This document shows positions 1 through 5,540 of a stretch of 5,540 bases of DNA, piece after piece (position 1 is the first letter of the stretch; every line of letters starts with the position of its first letter). The notes below the pieces were generated by a model. That model was not told where the DNA came from and made no database searches. It was given only the letters and a program-made list of their open reading frames with translations. Where the stretch lies: contig WFVK01000252.1 in the NCBI GenBank assembly GCA_015491705.1, positions 1-5,540 of the forward strand, written 5' to 3'. The position numbers were made by a program, and so were the translations under genes. Source of the stretch: Nitrospirota bacterium. GTDB taxonomy: Bacteria; Nitrospirota; Thermodesulfovibrionia; UBA6902.

Positions 1-927
1 ATTCTGAATATGGCATTTCTTGCATACCTCTATTGCCGAATACCTTGCGTCGGCAAGACCGGGAGCATGTCTCCCATCCATTCCCGGGGGAGCAGCCTCC
101 TTCACCCATACCGACAGTCCTGACGGCTTGTTTGCGGACACCATCAGGTATATGCCTTGTGAATTTCCTGCCCTGAAGGGCGTTATGCTGTTTATCAGTG
201 GGAAATATCCGCTGTCTTCCTCCGGCGTTGCGGCACGGGAAAAGTTCTCCGAGGTATCAAAACTCAGCTCTCCGGATTTCAGCATGTTTCCGTATATATC
301 CCTGGAGACAACCCTGTAATGGTACTTATTGTTGTTTTTCAGGCCGTTGAGTATTATCCTGTGTTTTTTCGTAAACTCCCCCCCGATCGCCGATCTGCGC
401 ATATAACCGTCTTCTCCCCTGTATTCGATTTCCGAGGTCGCGGGGGCATCGGTAAGCCAGGAGACGGCCGCCTCTGCAAAGACGCCCCTTTTTATCTCCT
501 CTATCGTCACATCCGATATGCGCCTCAGCGATAAATCCCCTTCTCTGGCCTCTTCCACTTCCCGGGGAAGAATCTCCATCCGGTAAGGCCTGCTGTCTGT
601 CCCGGCATTATCCGTTAACACGGCCTCTATCAGGTATCTGCGGTCACTCCTGATATTGTCGAGGTATAATATTCCTTCCTCCTGAAAAAACGGGAAGGTT
701 ATGAGTGTCTTCCGGATTTCCGCGCCGGCCTTTCCCCCGGCAATATGGCATAATTCACACCCGTCTTTCACCACGCTGTGGGGGTATGGGCTGGCAAGGG
801 CTTCAGTGTATATCTTTTCGTGGCATCCCACACAGGCATCAGACCTTAAGTCCGTCCCTGATATGGGGCCGCCAAGGAATAAAATAAAGATAAATAATAC
901 AAGTGATAAAAAAACGGATCGAATCAT
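1..927 (-). CDS. Exported multihaem c-type cytochrome with fibronectin III-like domain (3' end outside window)
   Basis: The first 309 residues of a gene that continues past the left edge. Residues 1-24 form a signal peptide: a short basic start (MIRS), a hydrophobic stretch of leucine, phenylalanine and isoleucine, then a small-residue cleavage region (GGPISG). The mature protein would be periplasmic or outside the cell. Haem-binding CXXCH sites are CVGCH (32-36), CELCH (57-61) and CKKCH (302-306), the last at the window edge, so more haems may follow. His50, between the first two sites, is a plausible distal ligand (inference). Residues about 135-226 resemble a fibronectin III/purple-acid-phosphatase N-terminal fold: a TDAPATSEIEY strand, a LNGLKNNNKYHYRV strand and a final SFDTS strand. 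Likely role is extracytoplasmic electron transfer; donor and acceptor are unknown. The start at 927 is chosen because AAGGA lies 8 nt upstream. An in-frame ATG at 945 lacks such a site. The gene is divergent from the sigma-54 activator. Confidence 0.88.
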   Translation of the reverse strand, partial: MIRSVFLSLVLFIFILFLGGPISGTDLRSDACVGCHEKIYTEALASPYPHSVVKDGCELCHIAGGKAGAEIRKTLITFPFFQEEGILYLDNIRSDRRYLIEAVLTDNAGTDSRPYRMEILPREVEEAREGDLSLRRISDVTIEEIKRGVFAEAAVSWLTDAPATSEIEYRGEDGYMRRSAIGGEFTKKHRIILNGLKNNNKYHYRVVSRDIYGNMLKSGELSFDTSENFSRAATPEEDSGYFPLINSITPFRAGNSQGIYLMVSANKPSGLSVWVKEAAPPGMDGRHAPGLADARYSAIEVCKKCHIQN

Positions 928-935
928 GCCATCAT

Positions 936-940
936 TCCTT
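936..940 (-). promoter_or_regulatory. Ribosome binding site of the cytochrome gene
   Basis: The minus strand reads AAGGA here, 8 nt before the ATG at 927. This decides the start codon: the alternative in-frame ATG six codons upstream (945) is preceded by an A/T-rich stretch without a purine-rich ribosome site. Confidence 0.6.
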
Positions 941-1023
941 TTCATTAAAAAATTACCATGATTTTTATAATCAACGGATAAGTTCCATCCTGCGGTTCAA
1001 CCCCTGACATTTCAAAACCTGCC

Positions 1024-1077
1024 GCCATAGATATATCGTTGCTTTTCTTTCGGTAAAATGCAACAACTTCTTTAGGC
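1024..1077 (-). promoter_or_regulatory. Candidate structured RNA stem-loop with tetraloop-receptor-like internal loop
   Basis: Read on the minus strand, the inner hairpin (1064 to 1038) pairs GTTGC with GCAAC and TTTT with AAAA, with one bulged A, closing the eight-base loop ACCGAAAG. Below it, GCCTAAAG (1077-1070) faces CTATGGC (1030-1024). Outer GCC/GGC pairs enclose CCTAA opposite TATGG, which matches the 11-nt GAAA-tetraloop receptor known from group I introns and some riboswitches, except that its G-U pair is replaced by A-U. The receptor match is strand-specific and favours RNA from the minus strand, in the cytochrome leader. I recognise no known riboswitch class. Structure by eye only. 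Confidence 0.35.
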
Positions 1078-1085
1078 TTCACCTT

Positions 1086-1149
1086 GCAGCGGCGCAAAAA
1101 TACCGCTGGCGGGCCGGAGGACCGAAGCTCCCCCGCCAGGCTCCGCTGC
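1086..1149 (-). repeat. GC-rich nested inverted repeat; possible leader RNA hairpin
   Basis: Nested arms: GCAGCGG (1086-1092) with CCGCTGC (1143-1149), CTGGCGGG (1106-1113) with CCCGCCAG (1132-1139), and GGAG (1116-1119) with CTCC (1128-1131). On the minus strand the apex reads GGAGCTTCGGTCCTCC, containing C(TTCG)G, a very stable RNA tetraloop. This makes the minus strand the more likely RNA form, though the strand is not proven. No T-run follows on either side, so it is not a typical intrinsic terminator. It could be a leader element, a REP-like palindrome or a protein-binding site. Confidence 0.55.
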
Positions 1150-1214
1150 CCGTTTACGGCGACATTACGCCTGAAGGTATGGTATTTGGCGGATTTTCTG
1201 TTAATATATTCCCT

Positions 1215-1220
1215 GGAGGG
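1215..1220 (+). promoter_or_regulatory. Ribosome binding site of the sigma-54 activator
   Basis: GGAGGG ends 4 nt before the ATG at 1225, a strong though closely spaced Shine-Dalgarno sequence that supports this start. Confidence 0.75.
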
Positions 1221-1224
1221 ATAA

Positions 1225-2670
1225 ATGACTGCACATATAAACAACAGGGCGGGCCTGAAAGGGCTTTCCGTCGTCGTGATAGAAAGCGACCCTTTCTCGC
1301 TAAAGGAAACCGAGCGGGTATTGAAAGAGGGCGGGGCCCGGGTCTACACAGCGCGGGACTCCAGGGAGGTCACGGGACTGCTGTCGCATGAATATATCGA
1401 CGTTATCATGGCGGCCCTTGACCTTGTTGATGAGCACTGTATCGAGATGATCAAGGATTACAAGTCGCGTAATCCCGACAGCATGTTTTATGTGCTTACA
1501 GGCCGGGAATATGATTCTGTTGAAACCTCCCAGGAATCCGTCAGGCTCGTCGTGGATGATTATGTGAGGAAACCCGTGGATATTGCACGGTTCGCCGCAA
1601 TGGTCCAGACGGGCATGGGCAGGCCGGACAACAGAAACAAGTCATTGACCCTGATAGACCCCCTGATTGCAAAGGTCAAGCCCTATTTCATATTCCGTTC
1701 GCCTGTTATGCGGCGCACACTGGCCTATCTTCCCCGGATGGCCGCCTCGGACCAGACAGTGCTGATTACAGGAGAGACCGGCTCCGGCAAGGAGCTTGTC
1801 GCCCGCGCCGTTCACGTCCTGAGCCGGAGGTCCGCGGGCCCCTTTGTGCCGATCAACTGCGGAGCGGTCCCGGAAAGTCTTATTGAAGGGGAACTCTTCG
1901 GCCATGAAAAAGGATCATTTACAGGCGCGGTAAAGACCCGCAAAGGCAAGTTTGAAATAGCCGACAGGGGTACCCTGTTCCTTGATGAAATCGGTGATAT
2001 GCCTCTCAACCTCCAGGTCCGCCTTCTGCGGGCATTAGAGGACGGGAATATCTACCGCATCGGCGGGGAGACGCCCCTGCCCGTAAACGTGCGTGTCATC
2101 GCTGCATCCAATACAGACCTCCGGAAGGCGGTCGACAACGGCCTGTTCCGCGAGGACCTCTACTACCGTCTGAACGTGCTCCGCATACATCTGCCGCCGC
2201 TGCGGGAGCGTGTTGAAGACATATCACTGCTGGCGGTACATTACCTGGAGAGGGCATTCGCGGAAATGGGCAGGCCGCAGCCGTATCCTGTACTGACACC
2301 GGAGACCATATATCTCCTCGAACACTACCGGTGGCGGGGAAATGTCAGGGAACTCAGGAATGTCATGACCCGCATCGCAACACTCCTGCCCCCGGACACA
2401 AACCGCATCTTTCCTTTTCATGTGCTGCCGCATCTTGATGAATCATCACGCATGGACACCGTGCCCCAGGCTGAAGAACGGGGGGAGGACGGGATATACA
2501 TACCGGTCGGCACGCGCCTCAGCGATGCAGAGGACATGCTCATAAGGGAAACCCTGCGGCACACGAACGGCAACAAAACAAAGGCGGCCGCACTGCTCGG
2601 CGTCAGCCTGCGAAACCTCAGGAGGAAGCTCAACAGGGAGCCGGGGACTATCTCTTCATCAACTCTTTAA
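1225..2670 (+). CDS. Sigma-54-dependent transcriptional activator with degenerate receiver domain
   Basis: A 481-residue NtrC-type bacterial enhancer-binding protein, of usual family length. An N-terminal receiver-like domain (about 14-130) is followed by an AAA+ domain (about 150-390) with Walker A GETGSGKE (183-190), sigma-54 contact loop GSFTGA (230-235; a Ser variant of GAFTGA), Walker B TLFLDE (250-255), sensor I region AASN (293-296) and arginine-finger region FREDLYYR (308-315). A Fis-type helix-turn-helix lies at about 433-470 ([20 protein letters not shown]). The ATPase should remodel sigma-54 RNA polymerase at -24/-12 promoters. The receiver keeps Thr92 and Lys116, but the acidic pair is Glu20/Ser21 and the phosphoacceptor position is Ala64, so classical phosphorylation is not expected. 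No sensor kinase is nearby. The gene is divergent from the cytochrome, a possible target, and its 3' end overlaps the convergent RACo-like gene. Confidence 0.93.
   Translation: MTAHINNRAGLKGLSVVVIESDPFSLKETERVLKEGGARVYTARDSREVTGLLSHEYIDVIMAALDLVDEHCIEMIKDYKSRNPDSMFYVLTGREYDSVETSQESVRLVVDDYVRKPVDIARFAAMVQTGMGRPDNRNKSLTLIDPLIAKVKPYFIFRSPVMRRTLAYLPRMAASDQTVLITGETGSGKELVARAVHVLSRRSAGPFVPINCGAVPESLIEGELFGHEKGSFTGAVKTRKGKFEIADRGTLFLDEIGDMPLNLQVRLLRALEDGNIYRIGGETPLPVNVRVIAASNTDLRKAVDNGLFREDLYYRLNVLRIHLPPLRERVEDISLLAVHYLERAFAEMGRPQPYPVLTPETIYLLEHYRWRGNVRELRNVMTRIATLLPPDTNRIFPFHVLPHLDESSRMDTVPQAEERGEDGIYIPVGTRLSDAEDMLIRETLRHTNGNKTKAAALLGVSLRNLRRKLNREPGTISSSTL
2648..2670. other. Tail-to-tail overlap of convergent genes
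   Basis: The activator stop (TAA, 2668-2670, plus) lies inside the end of the RACo-like gene, whose stop is TAG read from 2650-2648 on the minus strand. The last seven residues of the RACo-like protein (KELMKR and preceding bases) share these 23 bp. There is no intergenic terminator, so transcripts from both genes must read into each other. Confidence 0.9.
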
Positions 2671-4525
2671 CATGTGGAAATGCATTGATGTTTGTGTGCG
2701 GGATAAAAAGGCCGGACACGTATTCATCCATAAAAGAATGAGATACCGAAAGCTCGATATAGGCCATTTTCCTTGATATGTCCTCCGCCTCTGCACGCAG
2801 TCTCCTGGAGAGAAGACAGAGATAGGCGCCTGTGATCGAGGTATTGCCCAGATACTCGAATCTCTCCTTCGGCAGTTCGGGAAGCATGCCGAGTATCACT
2901 GCCTTTTCTATATCGAGAAACTTGCCGAAGCCGCCGGCGATATATACCTTGTGCACATCATCAAAGGTAAAGCCGACTTCCTTCAGAAGCGTGCTGAAAC
3001 CGGCGTATATGGCCGCCTTTGCGCGTATAATATTTTCTATATCCGGCTCGGTGAGCACGATATCCACGCCGTCTCCCGAGTATATGACGAACTCCGGGCC
3101 GTCGCCGCCGTCCCTCACCCGCCCGGAGACATCCCTGCGCAGCTTGCCCTTCTGGTCCAGTATCCCGCTCAGGAACATCTCTGACACGGCGTCGATCATC
3201 CCGGAGCCGCAGATACCCATGGGCAGGACGTTCTCACCTATCACCTTTATCCCGGGCTCAAGGGTCTCACGGTCGATTTTCACATATTCAATGGCGCCGT
3301 CGGTGGCGCGCATGCCGTGCTTGATACCGCTGCCTTCAAAACACGGGCCTGCGGAACATGCGGCTGACACCATCCATTCCCGGTTGCCGATGACGATCTC
3401 ACCGTTGGTGCCTATGTCGATGAAAATGCTCAGTTCCTCCTTCCTGTGCATCCCCGCCGCAAGCACGCCGGAGACTATATCACCGCCCATGTAGCTTGCC
3501 ACACACGGAAAGGGATATACGGGGATATTGGGATTGAGCCTTATGCCGAGTTCCCCGGCATAGGCAAGGGGAAAGATGTTCGCCGTCGGGATATACGGCT
3601 CTTCCCTGATCGAAGAAGGATCGAGCCCCAGGAAAAAATGCGTCATTGTCGTGTTGCCCGCGACAACGAGGCAGTCTATGGAATCAACCCCTATGTGATG
3701 GGACTTTCTCATCAGGGAGACGAGGATGTTGATGTCAGATATAACGGCCCTGTGCAGGTTCTTCAGTTCATTATGCTCGGTTGCATTGACGATCCTCGTT
3801 ATGACATCATCGCCGAACCTTATCTGGGAATTGTAGATAGAGGCAACATCCACAAGTCCGCCGTCTGAAAGATCCACGAGATAGACCACAACGGTCGTTG
3901 TCCCGATATCGACTGCAATGCCGTAGCGCGGGGTCTTTTTATCGCCGGGGAAGATATTTGTGATTTCATCACAGTCTTCGCTGTGCACGGTGCAAAGCGT
4001 TATCTTCCAGTTCTCCTTCCTGACGGTCCTGGCAAGACTTGACAGGAACCTGAAAGGGACCCTCAGGCATCCGAGCCTCTTTGTCAGCAGTTCTCGTTTC
4101 AGCCTTTCAAGGTCGCTTATGTTGTCATCAAGGGACGGCGGGGGAAGATCAAGTACCGTCCTGTCCGCAATGGGCTCTATTTCAGCGCCTGTTGAGCGCA
4201 GGAGTTCCCGGAGGTCCTTTGACCTTCCCGTGGCGATCTTGCCCTCAACAGTGAGCATGGATTCCTTGGGGATATCAATAACTATGTCTCCGGACGGAAA
4301 GGTCCGGCATGCAAGGGCATAGCCACTGTCGAGCTCTTCCCGGGAAAGCTTCATCTTTGATTTGCTTTCAACCCGGCCCGACCTGATGATGATCTTGCAT
4401 TTGCCGCAGGTGCCCTTGCCGCCGCATGAAGATGTAAGATATATCTCCGCCTCATTCAGCGCCTCCAGGACGGACCGGCCCGGAACGGCCGCAATGCTTT
4501 TGCCGGATGTGAGAGTGATCTTCAT
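2648..4525 (-). CDS. RACo-like reductive activator of corrinoid proteins ([2Fe-2S] + ASKHA ATPase, DUF4445)
   Basis: A complete 625-residue cytoplasmic protein. Residues 1-90 are a ferredoxin-like domain with [2Fe-2S] ligands Cys34, Cys40, Cys43 (CGGKGTCGKC) and Cys73. A linker and middle region (about 93-200) lead to an ASKHA (actin/Hsp70-like) ATPase domain from about 201: phosphate-1 motif DIGTTT (206-211), AGNTTMTH (289-296), phosphate-2 IDIGTNGE (369-376), CSAGPCFEGSGI (390-401), CGSGMID (439-445) and adenosine-binding IAGGFGKFLD (529-538). Length and order match RACo, which uses ATP to return oxidised Co(II) corrinoid to Co(I), as for the corrinoid iron-sulfur protein of the Wood-Ljungdahl pathway. 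Many DUF4445 proteins serve other corrinoid methyltransferases, and no partner is visible here, so the substrate is unassigned. The start fits the first strand of the ferredoxin fold (MKITLTSGK). The nearest ribosome site (AGGA, 4539-4542) is 13 nt away. The start lies 1 nt after the upstream stop codon, so coupled translation is possible. Confidence 0.85.
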   Translation of the reverse strand: MKITLTSGKSIAAVPGRSVLEALNEAEIYLTSSCGGKGTCGKCKIIIRSGRVESKSKMKLSREELDSGYALACRTFPSGDIVIDIPKESMLTVEGKIATGRSKDLRELLRSTGAEIEPIADRTVLDLPPPSLDDNISDLERLKRELLTKRLGCLRVPFRFLSSLARTVRKENWKITLCTVHSEDCDEITNIFPGDKKTPRYGIAVDIGTTTVVVYLVDLSDGGLVDVASIYNSQIRFGDDVITRIVNATEHNELKNLHRAVISDINILVSLMRKSHHIGVDSIDCLVVAGNTTMTHFFLGLDPSSIREEPYIPTANIFPLAYAGELGIRLNPNIPVYPFPCVASYMGGDIVSGVLAAGMHRKEELSIFIDIGTNGEIVIGNREWMVSAACSAGPCFEGSGIKHGMRATDGAIEYVKIDRETLEPGIKVIGENVLPMGICGSGMIDAVSEMFLSGILDQKGKLRRDVSGRVRDGGDGPEFVIYSGDGVDIVLTEPDIENIIRAKAAIYAGFSTLLKEVGFTFDDVHKVYIAGGFGKFLDIEKAVILGMLPELPKERFEYLGNTSITGAYLCLLSRRLRAEAEDISRKMAYIELSVSHSFMDEYVSGLFIPHTNINAFPHVKELMKR

Positions 4526-4526
4526 A

Positions 4527-5540
4527 TCAATGATTATATCCTTTTCCGATCAACAATACTTCTTCCGAATGATTAGTGCTTAAAACATATTTATAATTTT
4601 TTCGTTTTAATTCCTCTACGGCCGGCTTGTATTTTTTCATCAGATTTTTAATCTCTTCAACAGACGGGATACCATCCGACCTGTAAGAAACAACTAAAAT
4701 ACTGTCTTTAAACTTCTCAAATAATCTATCAAAGGCCGAGTAAATTTGTTCCTTGTTAACCCACACAGAGCCGTTTCCCTTTAATTTCTTATGTTTTGTT
4801 TTATAATCGATCATCCCACCCCAGTCAGAATAATTGACTAATCCTTCCAGGAAATGATAAAAACCAAGGTAATCAACCCCCACCCCTTTTTTAGAGATAT
4901 AAGGAGTGTCTATATAGACGAGGTCAAATTCTCCTTTGATGTCAAAAACATCCAGGTTTAAGGCCCTGTTTTTCCGGCCATTGGAGAAGACAGCCTGATT
5001 TGCTTCATCAACAAATTTCCTGAAATGGACCTCAAAAGGCGTATCCCATGTAGTCTTGTTTCCAAAATTTCTCTTAACATCAGAAAATCTCAGATAAAGA
5101 TTCTTCCTATGAAAAAGATTAAAGGGTCTTTTAATAATGCATGCCTGACAAAGGGCAAAATAGGCAAGGGCTTTTTTATATAAATTATCAAGCAATCCTA
5201 TATTGGTAACAACCATATCAATCCATCGGTTTTCCTCGTCTGTAAAATAAATATCTTTAAAGGTATCATAAACAAAGGTTGGGTACTTAATTTCATTATG
5301 TCTTGCAAATACAAAATCAACATCTTTTTCTGTAAGCGTGACCCTATCGTTTTCAATCAGCGCCAGACCGATGTACCAGTTGAATTTTAAAATATCGTTG
5401 TAGACAACCTTTTTGCCTTTCTCTTTCAGCATATAAGAAATACTTCCCGTGCCGCCAAAGGCATCAAGGGCAGTGTCACAATCCAAATCTTTAATAGCAT
5501 CCCAAATCCAACCTGCTATCTTCAGTTTACTTCCCTGAAA
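4527..5540 (-). CDS. D12-class adenine-N6 DNA methyltransferase (5' end outside window)
   Basis: 337 residues are in view and the frame is open to the right edge, so the true start lies outside. The visible protein begins FQGSKLK, the motif X that opens D12 (Dam-like) enzymes, so probably only a few residues are missing. A TTG at 5486 could be mistaken for the start but would remove motif X. Motif I, the S-adenosylmethionine pocket, is LDAFGGTGS (25-33 of the visible part). Motif IV is DTPY (211-214), a variant of the usual DPPY. A large middle segment would hold target recognition, and the C-terminal part contains SYRSDGIPS (285-293). Order X-I-target domain-IV fits the alpha group. It should methylate adenine N6 at an unknown site. 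The gene is AT-rich, unlike its neighbours, which suggests transfer. Its TGA is 1 nt before the RACo-like ATG. It could be orphan or part of a restriction-modification system beyond the edge. Confidence 0.88.
   Translation of the reverse strand, partial: FQGSKLKIAGWIWDAIKDLDCDTALDAFGGTGSISYMLKEKGKKVVYNDILKFNWYIGLALIENDRVTLTEKDVDFVFARHNEIKYPTFVYDTFKDIYFTDEENRWIDMVVTNIGLLDNLYKKALAYFALCQACIIKRPFNLFHRKNLYLRFSDVKRNFGNKTTWDTPFEVHFRKFVDEANQAVFSNGRKNRALNLDVFDIKGEFDLVYIDTPYISKKGVGVDYLGFYHFLEGLVNYSDWGGMIDYKTKHKKLKGNGSVWVNKEQIYSAFDRLFEKFKDSILVVSYRSDGIPSVEEIKNLMKKYKPAVEELKRKNYKYVLSTNHSEEVLLIGKGYNH
4533..4538 (-). promoter_or_regulatory. Perfect TATAAT just upstream of the RACo-like start (possible leaderless promoter)
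   Basis: The minus strand reads TATAAT 7 nt before the ATG at 4525, which would place transcription start at about the start codon. No good -35 hexamer is present at the right distance. The same bases encode the Tyr-Asn near the end of the methyltransferase, so chance is likely. Confidence 0.15.

Larger units (their letters stand above)
928..1224. other. Divergent intergenic region with dense potential RNA structure
   Basis: This 297-bp stretch separates the divergent cytochrome and sigma-54 activator genes. The minus-strand open frame across it shows no recognisable protein features, and I treat it as non-coding. It holds a GC-rich nested inverted repeat (1086-1149), a second stem-loop (1024-1077), a short hairpin GGAT/ATCC (976-990) and two small palindromes, CCGT-TT-ACGG (1150-1159) and GGCG-N6-CGCC (1158-1171). 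No convincing -35/-10 pair and no correctly spaced sigma-54 site was found on either strand. A TAATAT at 1202-1207 is a weak -10 candidate for the activator, without a matching -35. Confidence 0.6.

Noticed and set aside
455..466. B12-box-like word (GCCAGGAGAC) of cobalamin riboswitches
   Set aside because: It lies on the opposite strand inside the cytochrome coding sequence (SWL codons), and the other conserved riboswitch segments are absent.
961..974. TATAAA-like -10 element on the minus strand upstream of the cytochrome
   Set aside because: No -35 hexamer lies at 16-18 bp; the nearest TTGAAC is about 25 bp away.
1075..1087. Sigma-54-like -24/-12 element (TAGGCTTCACCTTGCAG, plus strand)
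   Set aside because: The GG and GC dinucleotides are separated by 9 nt, whereas sigma-54 promoters require 10, and the site overlaps the inverted repeat.
928..1149. Cyclic-di-GMP (GEMM) riboswitch upstream of the cytochrome
   Set aside because: The conserved words GGCAAACC and GGACGCAAAGC are not present on either strand, despite the plausible context.
945..1244. Minus-strand 99-codon open frame in the intergenic region
   Set aside because: It has no recognisable motif, overlaps the activator start and is better explained by inverted repeats and leader sequence.
2832..3494. Long plus-strand open frame opposite the RACo-like gene
   Set aside because: It is a shadow of a clearly recognised gene: Ser/Pro-rich composition, no motifs and no ribosome site considered convincing.
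5484..5486. TTG as start of the DNA methyltransferase
   Set aside because: The frame stays open upstream and encodes the conserved GSK motif X, which would be lost with this start.

Overview
The window (5540 bp) comes from a Gram-negative, probably anaerobic bacterium. The grounds are a secreted multihaem c-type cytochrome, a sigma-54 activator and a RACo-like corrinoid-protein activator. That combination is common in Nitrospirota and Desulfobacterota, but this assignment is inference; no rRNA or other marker gene is present.

Layout. (1) Positions 1-927, minus strand: the first 309 codons of an exported c-type cytochrome with two CXXCH sites near the N-terminus, a fibronectin III-like domain and a third CXXCH at the window edge. 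The gene continues off the left end. (2) Positions 928-1224: a 297-bp divergent intergenic region, unusually rich in potential RNA structure. It holds a GC-rich nested inverted repeat (1086-1149) and a second stem-loop (1024-1077) whose minus-strand form resembles a GAAA-tetraloop receptor. Both would lie in the cytochrome's 5' leader if its transcript starts far upstream. (3) Positions 1225-2670, plus strand: a complete NtrC-type sigma-54 activator whose receiver domain lacks the phosphoacceptor aspartate. (4) Positions 2648-4525, minus strand: a complete 625-residue [2Fe-2S]/ASKHA protein of the RACo type (DUF4445), overlapping the activator tail to tail by 23 bp. (5) Positions 4527-5540, minus strand: a D12-class adenine-N6 DNA methyltransferase, nearly complete, running off the right end.

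The methyltransferase is strikingly AT-rich compared with everything to its left, and the change falls almost exactly at the 1-nt junction between its stop codon and the start of the RACo-like gene. This suggests horizontal acquisition next to a resident gene. It may belong to a restriction-modification or other defence unit outside the window.

Functionally, the activator is divergent from the cytochrome and may control it, but no correctly spaced -24/-12 promoter was found in the intergenic region. The RACo-like protein would reactivate a corrinoid protein with ATP, but no corrinoid protein or methyltransferase partner is visible here. I see no complete new multi-gene system. The least explained items are the structured leader, the phosphorylation-blind receiver and the methyltransferase junction.
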